A stretch of 64,000 nucleotides of DNA, taken from NCBI RefSeq assembly GCF_007197645.1, contig NZ_VKGK01000006.1:151402-215401 (forward strand), in the 5' to 3' direction. The stretch's first letter is position 1. Every line of letters begins with the position of its first letter. Shown piece by piece: positions 58,701 through 64,000 of this stretch. A program made the translations under genes and the position numbers. The notes beneath the pieces are model-generated. The model had not been told where the DNA came from and ran no database searches. It saw only the letters and a program-made list of their open reading frames with translations. The DNA is from Shewanella hanedai (GTDB lineage: Bacteria; Pseudomonadota; Gammaproteobacteria; Enterobacterales; Shewanellaceae).

Positions 58701-59993
58701 CCATGTTCCCACCCATATGTTGTTGGAACTATCCTCAAAGATTAAGCGCACCGAAACTGGATCATTTATGTTAAATAATTTCTTGAGCTTATTATTTTTA
58801 CTATCAAATCGGTCAATACCTTTGTCTGAACCAACCCATAAATTTTTACGACTGTCTTCTAAAATAGACATGACGTTATTGCTACTAAGACCATCTAGGT
58901 TATCTGGCTGTACTCGAACATGGTTAAAAGTCTGTAAGTTATTGTGATATTTGCTAATTCCACTTTTAGTACCAATCCAAGTTATCGCTTGTATGTCAGT
59001 AAATATATAATTGATATGATCACTAATTAAACTATTTTGATCACTTATCTGTTGTTTATAATAGTTGAATTGCTGATTTCTAAAATCATATACAATAAGA
59101 CCATTTTTTGTTCCTATCCACACACGCTCTTCTTGACCAATTGAAAGTGCATAAACTGGGTATATATTATTCTCACTTATATCCTTTGGAATAAATACTT
59201 GTTCGAACTCACCTGTCTGGTAGTTATATTTACTTATTCCTGAACCGCCTAGCCAAAGCGAACCAAAACTGTCTTCAACAATAGAGTTAACAGCTCCTTT
59301 AAACATACTTTCATTGTCTAGTTTAGAACTATTAAATTTAATAAAATTATTCAATCTAGGAACATACTTTTGAAGCCCTTTATTTGTCCCAACCCATAGA
59401 TCACCATAACTATCCTTAAATAACTTCCAAACTGTGTTATCAAGTAAGCTTGTTGGCTCATTGTCTAGATTCTGAAAATGTTCAATCTTTTCATTTTTAA
59501 TATCAATTCGATAAACCCCTTGATCCATTGTACCAATCCAGATGTTGCCTAGACCATCTTCTGATATTGTATTGACACTTACATAATTTAATACATTATT
59601 ACCTGAAAAATTATAATGCTTAAATGTTTCAGAGTATGGATTGTATTTATTTAAACCTGATGTAGTTCCAACCCAAAGTATATCGTTAGAGTCTTTTAAT
59701 AGTGAGCGAACTTTATTACTTGATATTGAACTTTCATCGTATGAATCATGCTTAAAATATTTAACTTGAGCACCATCATATCGATTCAATCCATTTTCAG
59801 TAGCAATCCATATAAACCCTTGATGGTCTTGAACTATAGCGTTAATGGTACCATCAGATAACCCATCTCTTTTTGACATGTTATCAAGGTGGATTGATGA
59901 TTCAACCGCTAATAAAATAGTAGGTAGAAGAGTTAAGATACATGATAAAAGCAGCTTTGTTATAAAAAATATAATACTGAATTTATAATGCAT
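55725..59993 (-). CDS. hybrid two-component sensor/regulator (HTCS type)
   Basis: 1422 residues combining a whole signalling pathway. A signal peptide (about 1-30) is followed by many two-component propeller repeats to about 720 (for example IWIGTMDQGVYRID, LWVGTNKGLQKY), a Y_Y_Y domain at about 730-810, one membrane span near 821-840, HisKA with His872 in ISHELRTPLTL, a HATPase domain, a receiver at 1145-1260 (acceptor Asp near 1195 in IIISDVMMPVMNG) and an AraC DNA-binding domain at 1328-1422. HTCS proteins are common in Bacteroidetes, where they sense glycans in the periplasm and activate nearby degradative genes. Here the nearest same-strand gene is the PI-PLC. Confidence 0.92.
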   Translation of the reverse strand: MHYKFSIIFFITKLLLSCILTLLPTILLAVESSIHLDNMSKRDGLSDGTINAIVQDHQGFIWIATENGLNRYDGAQVKYFKHDSYDESSISSNKVRSLLKDSNDILWVGTTSGLNKYNPYSETFKHYNFSGNNVLNYVSVNTISEDGLGNIWIGTMDQGVYRIDIKNEKIEHFQNLDNEPTSLLDNTVWKLFKDSYGDLWVGTNKGLQKYVPRLNNFIKFNSSKLDNESMFKGAVNSIVEDSFGSLWLGGSGISKYNYQTGEFEQVFIPKDISENNIYPVYALSIGQEERVWIGTKNGLIVYDFRNQQFNYYKQQISDQNSLISDHINYIFTDIQAITWIGTKSGISKYHNNLQTFNHVRVQPDNLDGLSSNNVMSILEDSRKNLWVGSDKGIDRFDSKNNKLKKLFNINDPVSVRLIFEDSSNNIWVGTWGHGLYHYNSEKDSLISVQFPSHISQTFISKIIESRFGFIWIGTSKGIIKYDKTSSEYTYLKHNLLGQQSLDNYIVSSLLEDRHGMLWIGTNKGLYQYNPISETLKRYIHDAFNKSSLNSNDVHDIAEDYLGTLWVATTVGFNKYLPSIDAFTHGQKTLCLTDNTINAILEDDSNQLWFSSNSGLVQFNPESELYNNYDVYDGLQSNKFYKNSAFRNSKGELFFGGSNGFNRFIPEAINKNDFLPPVVITGFSLFNKSVPIRKNTSLSSASISKEKVEAKNNFMLLHSITQTKILKLSYLQSMFSFEFAALNYFNSNKNQYAYKMEGHDKEWIMTNSKNRIATYTNLDSGEYIFRVKASNNNNLWNDEGTSIRIHISPPWWKSNVIYIVYLLLMLLTIYLFVVFRTRRLTRQSHILELTVAERTQEIENLLSMKEQEFANISHELRTPLTLIIGPITELLRIEQQDEKIKSLKLIKRNGNRLLRLIEQLLNIESFRVKSVTEQGVQSFSFLISSIVDVFSDFAKDNNIELRIINLENVFFSFTQDAFDKVMLNLLSNAIKYTQSGGVITVYSERTIANELMIEVKDSGIGIAEELQGVVFERFTRGQDSINEQVTGSGIGLALVKEIVEMHQGYIDLESKVNQGTTIRVYLPIINEVSREQFDLTNNSSHNNIVNLGLPEQVSLRGLREQTKDGSDLTKYNNLTKRSIKSDDTQTSLLLVEDDPDMRQFLIDTIGKKYQVFIARDGEQGFNIATTEVPDIIISDVMMPVMNGINMVRKLKSQKTTSHIPIIFLTAKGDHKSRMVGLQEQANDYLVKPFNADELLLRVSNLLLIQSQLRHKFIKQLEELKLKKSPFNSPKLSAKQIGIIENNTTQDGTVHNDFAPSELAEHYFMQQVNEYLNDNFQHENINVDSLANALSISERQLRRKFKALIAMTPGDYLRHFRLERAALLLGQGKPAGDVSFLVGYSSHSSFSQSFKQKYGVAPSDFTTR

Positions 59994-60047
59994 TATTAAC
60001 CCACCTTAAGTTAAACCTATTTTAGGTGTTTTTAACATACCATTCAC

Positions 60048-60077
60048 CATATGTAAAGTCCGCATACTTTACATATG
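60048..60077. promoter_or_regulatory. 12-bp inverted repeat upstream of the hybrid regulator
   Basis: CATATGTAAAGT (60048-60059) and ACTTTACATATG (60066-60077) are perfect arms around CCGCAT, 55 bases before the start. It is a candidate operator, possibly for autoregulation. Confidence 0.5.
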
Positions 60078-60149
60078 ATCTAATATATCTAGAACCTCAC
60101 AATGTATACTTAAGTTTCAATACGTATCGCAATTTTTTATTACGCCCGC

Positions 60150-60471
60150 TTAAAAAACTAAATAAACCCAGATCGGTAAAAATATCAGAGCAATCGCATT
60201 GAGTTCAGCCGTTGTAATATTAAGTTGAGGCTTATGCTCTTTTAGTTGATAAGCCACCATCACATTAAGCATGGAACCATGCACACTTCGATGTCTTGTA
60301 TGCTCAATTTTAGAGATATTTTTTAACTGGTCGTTAGTTGTCTCTATGATAAAACGTCTGGAGAGCATAGCTCAATCCCACAATGATAATCGCTATCCCG
60401 CTTTCTAATAGGTCACTGGTCAGTGCATTACAGATATCCCCTTTATCTGCATAAAGTTTGTCCACCAGGTT
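60150..60471 (-). pseudogene. IS982-family transposase remnant
   Basis: Decayed C-terminal part of an IS982-type DDE transposase. One frame (60471 to about 60372) reads NLVDKLYADKGDICNALTSD, the usual ADKGYIS-type block; another (60368-60150) reads RRFIIETTNDQLKNISKIEH, the usual (K/R)R-IET-NDQLKNI-IEHSRHRS block. The central part between them is missing and the two are in different frames, so no active enzyme is made. It closes the AT-rich block started at tRNA-Ser. Confidence 0.78.
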
Positions 60472-60482
60472 AAATAACAAAA

Positions 60483-60505
60483 AAGCCCTGCATTACGCAG
60501 GGCTT
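60483..60505 (-). terminator. terminator of chemotaxis receptor gene
   Basis: Stem AAGCCCTGC / GCAGGGCTT, loop ATTAC, with a T-run on the minus strand. Confidence 0.9.
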
Positions 60506-60539
60506 GCTACTAGAAAGCAATACAAACAGCAAAGAGACA

Positions 60540-62534
60540 TTAACTCAGCTTAAACTTACTAACCTCTTGAGCCATGATATTTGCATCGGCCAGTAATGCT
60601 TCGTTTAAGGCACTTAACTGATCTGCTATTTCTTGGGTGTTTTGGTATATTTCACTGATCTTAACAGCGTTACGACTCACCTCTTCAGAAACCGCTGATT
60701 GCTCATGGGTCGCTGCGGCGATCTGCTCATTCATCGCATCAATCACCCCAACTTCATTGACGATTCTATCAAGATCATGTCCGGCTTTTTCTGATTCTTT
60801 AACACTAAGCTCCGCTTGCGCTTTGCCTTTCTCCATGGCGAGAACAGCAACTCCCGCGCCTTTTTTGAGGCGTTCGGTCATATCTCGAATATCTTCAGTT
60901 GAGGTTTGAGCACGTTGAGCCAAGCTTCGAACCTCATCGGCTACCACGGCAAAGCCTCTGCCCATTTCACCGGCTCGGGCGGCTTCAATGGCTGCATTCA
61001 GTGCCAGCAGGTTTGTCTGTTCAGCGATGCCACTTATCACGCCAAGCACATTGACGATGCCATGAATATCGTTATCAAGTTCATTAATGGCTTTTGAAGC
61101 CTCACCAATCTCTTCCGCTAATAGATGAATACTTTGGCCTGTTTTACTGACCTCGACGTTACCCGCTTTGGCTTCGATATTAGCCGCTGCCGATGCCTCA
61201 GAGGCTTTAACTGCATTCAATGCTATCTCTTGTACCGTACTACTCATCTCTGTCATGGCAGAGGCCACTTGCTCAGTTTCACTGTGACCAATTGCGACAT
61301 CTCTTTGCATCGCATTGGCACAAGTTTCCATTTGTTCAGAGGCCTTAAGCAAACTGCCCGTATTGGTTCGCACGCGATTAATGACTTGCTCAAAATCATT
61401 CATCATCTCATTAAAGGCATTACCTAATTGACCAAGTTCATCGGTACTGTTGCCTTTAATGCGAATACTGAGGTCAAAATTCGTCTGTGCTTGCGTCACA
61501 CTGTCATGAAGGTGATGAAGACGGTTATGCATATATTTCGCCACCGTCATGGAGATATACAGAACTAAACTGCCAGAGATTAACATGATCAAAAGAATGC
61601 CATACATTAGTGATTTTGCTGCAGATAGCTCCGCCTCAGTTTGGCTGATTAAATCACCTGACAAGGACTTTTCAAATTGTCGCACCAACTCTATTCGAGC
61701 TGACGACGTTGAGAACCACTCCTCTGCACTTTGGGCGCTCAGTGCATCACTGTCACCACTGAAGGCTATCTTTCTTAAGGCTTCCACATCTTTAACAGCA
61801 CGCGAGTTGATTAATTGTCGGTACTTGTCCTGAACAGCAGGTGTGGCTAACGCCATAAAGCGTTCTTCATAGCTTTGCTGTTCAGACACTAACGTCGCAA
61901 AGCCTAAGAACATCCCAGGCTTAAACTCACGATTGCCAAAGCTTGAGCTTAATACTGCACGTTCAAGTCCTGCACGCTCTTTCATCTGCAAATAAGCACT
62001 AAATGACGCCGCTTGAATAGCAATGGCTTGGCTGTCTCCCTCTTTTGCCGTCTGATCTACAATCGCCAATAATTCCTTGTTGAGTTTGCTATAAAAAGCC
62101 ACCTCTTCTTTTACCGATACGCTTAAGTTGTTAATACGACTACGCATGGTATTTAAGTTGGAAAACTCATTGGATAATTGGGTAAGTTGATTTGAAAAGG
62201 TGTTAGGCAGGGTATTATTAAACACAAAGTCGTTGAAATAACCCATTTGCTCATCAGTTGCAGCTCTTTGGATATTGAGCTTGTTAGCAAAAGATTGACC
62301 GTTAGAGCCAATAAACCCGGCACTCATGCCGCGCTCTTTTTGTAATTCATGAACTAGATCGCTGTTGACAGCAGTGAGCTTACTCAGCACTTGTACCTGC
62401 TCTAAGCCATTGGACAACTGATACTGGTTATAGACAATGGCACAGCCAAAGAAGATAGAGCCTAAAATCGGGGGTATGGTGACTAAAAGTAGCTTATTCG
62501 TGATGGTTAAATTTCCAACCCAACGAAACTTCAT
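60540..62534 (-). CDS. methyl-accepting chemotaxis protein with NIT domain
   Basis: 664 residues from the ATG at 62534 (AAGGA 8 bases upstream; an ATG at 62543 is less well placed). Two membrane segments (about 10-35 and 308-330) bracket a periplasmic NIT (nitrate/nitrite-sensing) domain with [19 protein letters not shown] and [18 protein letters not shown] follows, then the methyl-accepting signalling domain with its hairpin tip [20 protein letters not shown] and [16 protein letters not shown]. It would steer taxis in response to nitrate or nitrite, inferred from the NIT family. Confidence 0.92.
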   Translation of the reverse strand: MKFRWVGNLTITNKLLLVTIPPILGSIFFGCAIVYNQYQLSNGLEQVQVLSKLTAVNSDLVHELQKERGMSAGFIGSNGQSFANKLNIQRAATDEQMGYFNDFVFNNTLPNTFSNQLTQLSNEFSNLNTMRSRINNLSVSVKEEVAFYSKLNKELLAIVDQTAKEGDSQAIAIQAASFSAYLQMKERAGLERAVLSSSFGNREFKPGMFLGFATLVSEQQSYEERFMALATPAVQDKYRQLINSRAVKDVEALRKIAFSGDSDALSAQSAEEWFSTSSARIELVRQFEKSLSGDLISQTEAELSAAKSLMYGILLIMLISGSLVLYISMTVAKYMHNRLHHLHDSVTQAQTNFDLSIRIKGNSTDELGQLGNAFNEMMNDFEQVINRVRTNTGSLLKASEQMETCANAMQRDVAIGHSETEQVASAMTEMSSTVQEIALNAVKASEASAAANIEAKAGNVEVSKTGQSIHLLAEEIGEASKAINELDNDIHGIVNVLGVISGIAEQTNLLALNAAIEAARAGEMGRGFAVVADEVRSLAQRAQTSTEDIRDMTERLKKGAGVAVLAMEKGKAQAELSVKESEKAGHDLDRIVNEVGVIDAMNEQIAAATHEQSAVSEEVSRNAVKISEIYQNTQEIADQLSALNEALLADANIMAQEVSKFKLS

Positions 62535-62615
62535 AAGAAACATCCTTGTATTCCAACATTTGTTTAATGGATTGCAGTTTATCCTATTATCTACATGTAA
62601 AGTAAGTAAAATTAT

Positions 62616-62641
62616 AAAAGCCCTATAAAAATAGGGCTTTT
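62616..62641 (-). terminator. terminator of nadA
   Basis: Stem AAAAGCCCTAT / ATAGGGCTTTT with a 4-base loop, and a T-run on the minus strand. Confidence 0.85.
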
Positions 62642-62689
62642 ATATTATTGAGCAATCTAAAAGAAAAAGACTAATTTAGCCGTTAATCA

Positions 62690-63757
62690 TTAGGCATTGC
62701 CTTTCACTTTCATATTCAACGTCTGCGCAAAATTCAACATACGATCTAAGGGGATTAACGCTTCTTTACGAAGTTCATCATCCACAAAAATCTCATGTAC
62801 ACGGGTATCTTGGGCAAGTAATGCAGCTTCGATAGCCTGCAGGCCATTCATCGCCATCCAAGGACAGTGAGCACAACTACGACACGTGGCACCATTGCCG
62901 CCTGTTGGCGCTTCAATTAATGTCTTACCCGGTGCAGCTTGCTGCATTTTATAGAAAATGCCTCTATCTGTGGCGACAATGAAGGTGTCATTATCCATCG
63001 TCTGAGCCGCTTTAATCAGCTGACTGGTTGAACCAACGGCATCAGCAAGTTCAACCACACTAGCAGGCGATTCAGGATGGACTAAAATGGCAGCTTCTGG
63101 GGTTTGTATTTTAAGTTCACGTAACGCTTTGGCTTTAAACTCATCATGGACAATACACTCACCCTGCCACATCAACATCTCAGCACCGGTTTCTTTGGCA
63201 ATGTAACTGCCTAAATGACGGTCCGGACCCCAGATAATTTTCTTGCCTTCGCTGTCTAAATGCTCGACGATTTCAAGAGCTATGCTAGAAGTCACCACCC
63301 AATCAGCGCGGGCTTTGACCGCGGCAGAAGTATTGGCATAGACAACAACAGTATGATCAGGGTGGGCGTCACAGAATTCACTGAAGGTTTCGATTGGGCA
63401 GCCAATGTCCAATGAACAAGTGGCTTCTAACGTTGGCATTAACACCGTTTTTTCAGGGCTTAAAATCTTAGAGGTTTCCCCCATGAACTTAACCCCGGCT
63501 ACGATCAATGTCTTAGCAGGATGATCTCGACCAAACCTTGCCATCTCAAGTGAATCAGACACACATCCGCCCGTCTCTTCAGCTAACGCTTGGATCTCAG
63601 GATCGGTGTAGTAATGGGCAACCAGTACCGCATCACGATCAATCAGTAATTGCTTGATCCTAGCTTTGTGCTCAGATTTCTCATATTCAGACAGAGGGAG
63701 AGGCTTTGGAGGAAAAGGATATTGAATTTGTTCAACTTTTGGGACTAACTGACTCAT
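62690..63757 (-). CDS. nadA: quinolinate synthase
   Basis: 355-residue [4Fe-4S] enzyme condensing iminoaspartate with dihydroxyacetone phosphate to quinolinate for NAD synthesis. Iron-sulfur cysteines are in [20 protein letters not shown] and [14 protein letters not shown]. Other family blocks: [17 protein letters not shown] and [18 protein letters not shown]. Length like E. coli (347). The ribosome-binding site is weak. Monocistronic here; partner nadB is not in the window. Confidence 0.96.
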   Translation of the reverse strand: MSQLVPKVEQIQYPFPPKPLPLSEYEKSEHKARIKQLLIDRDAVLVAHYYTDPEIQALAEETGGCVSDSLEMARFGRDHPAKTLIVAGVKFMGETSKILSPEKTVLMPTLEATCSLDIGCPIETFSEFCDAHPDHTVVVYANTSAAVKARADWVVTSSIALEIVEHLDSEGKKIIWGPDRHLGSYIAKETGAEMLMWQGECIVHDEFKAKALRELKIQTPEAAILVHPESPASVVELADAVGSTSQLIKAAQTMDNDTFIVATDRGIFYKMQQAAPGKTLIEAPTGGNGATCRSCAHCPWMAMNGLQAIEAALLAQDTRVHEIFVDDELRKEALIPLDRMLNFAQTLNMKVKGNA

Positions 63758-63860
63758 TTTACAACCAAGGCGAAATTCGTATTAGCGGGATTATACGTAA
63801 ATATGAACCAAAAATTAACCTCTATTGAGAGTCGAATATAAAAAAATATATTTTGTTCAT

Positions 63861-63881
63861 AAAAAAGAGCGCTATAGCGCT
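63861..63881 (-). terminator. palindromic terminator-like hairpin
   Basis: AGCGCTATAGCGCT (63868-63881) followed on the minus strand by a run of T (63866-63861). It would stop transcription coming from beyond the right edge. Confidence 0.6.
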
Positions 63882-63913
63882 AATGCCGGTAAGTTAAGCT
63901 TACTGGCATTTTT
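63882..63913 (+). terminator. terminator-like hairpin, plus strand
   Basis: AATGCCGGTAAG / CTTACTGGCATT (one G-T pair), loop TTAAG, then T-run. The rest to the window edge (63914-64000) shows no gene. Confidence 0.6.
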
Positions 63914-64000
63914 TATTCCTGGCGTATCTCTGAGGTCTTCGTTTAACCGTCCTAGGAAATGACCTCGTTCGTCGAGGCTCTAAAATTAGGCTTTCTGCCA

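Overview
The window looks like a chromosome segment of a Shewanella-type gammaproteobacterium (Alteromonadales). The basis is gene order recalled for that group (aroA-cmk-rpsA-ihfB-lapA-lapB-pyrF, serC-gyrA-ubiG-nrdA-nrdB-ferredoxin-fadH) together with protein resemblance; no search was run. Layout: 1-4230 holds regulators: the 3' part of a TtrS-like sensor kinase, its TtrR-like regulator, a small membrane protein and an orphan hybrid kinase. 4645-10745 holds tRNA-modifying TapT, an EmrD-like exporter, phosphatidylserine synthase with a DUF1904 partner, and PBP4 (DacB). 10849-19238 is a lipid-catabolism block: an FadE-like acyl-CoA dehydrogenase, a FadD-like acyl-CoA ligase and an AraC-type regulator, divergent from a DUF1302 outer-membrane protein plus a DUF1329 partner. 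19321-43585 is conserved housekeeping: pyrF, lapAB, ihfB, rpsA, cmk, aroA, an aspartate/aromatic aminotransferase, serC, gyrA, ubiG, a HAD phosphatase, nrdAB with its ferredoxin, fadH, sppA and ansA. 43724-53236 holds YeaC and a zinc-ribbon protein, an M14 carboxypeptidase, a CpxR-like regulator, a DUF885 lipoprotein, an unusual RecQ-family helicase, an EEP-family protein and cardiolipin synthase. 53529-60480 is an AT-rich accessory block after a tRNA-Ser(GGA) gene. It holds a secreted PI-PLC-like enzyme with three VMO-I-like repeats and a 1422-residue hybrid two-component protein (propeller sensor, kinase, receiver, AraC DNA-binding domain), and it ends in a decayed IS982-type transposase. 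60540-63757 holds a NIT-domain chemotaxis receptor and nadA. How the parts work together: the lipid block reads as one regulon for uptake or handling, activation and beta-oxidation of a hydrophobic substrate, and two of its promoters carry a similar dyad (ACC-N4/5-GGT). NrdA, NrdB and the ferredoxin form an aerobic ribonucleotide reductase unit whose leader carries an NrdR-type box and a DnaA box. The PI-PLC and the giant hybrid regulator look like a self-contained sense-and-degrade module acquired next to a tRNA gene; an 18-bp duplication of the tRNA 3' end and the transposase remnant support transfer. A MITE-like repeat family (full copy 48342-48656, short copy 43655-43724, solo end 29419-29432) is scattered in intergenic DNA. 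The most novel material is the PI-PLC/VMO-I plus hybrid-regulator module and the repeat family.
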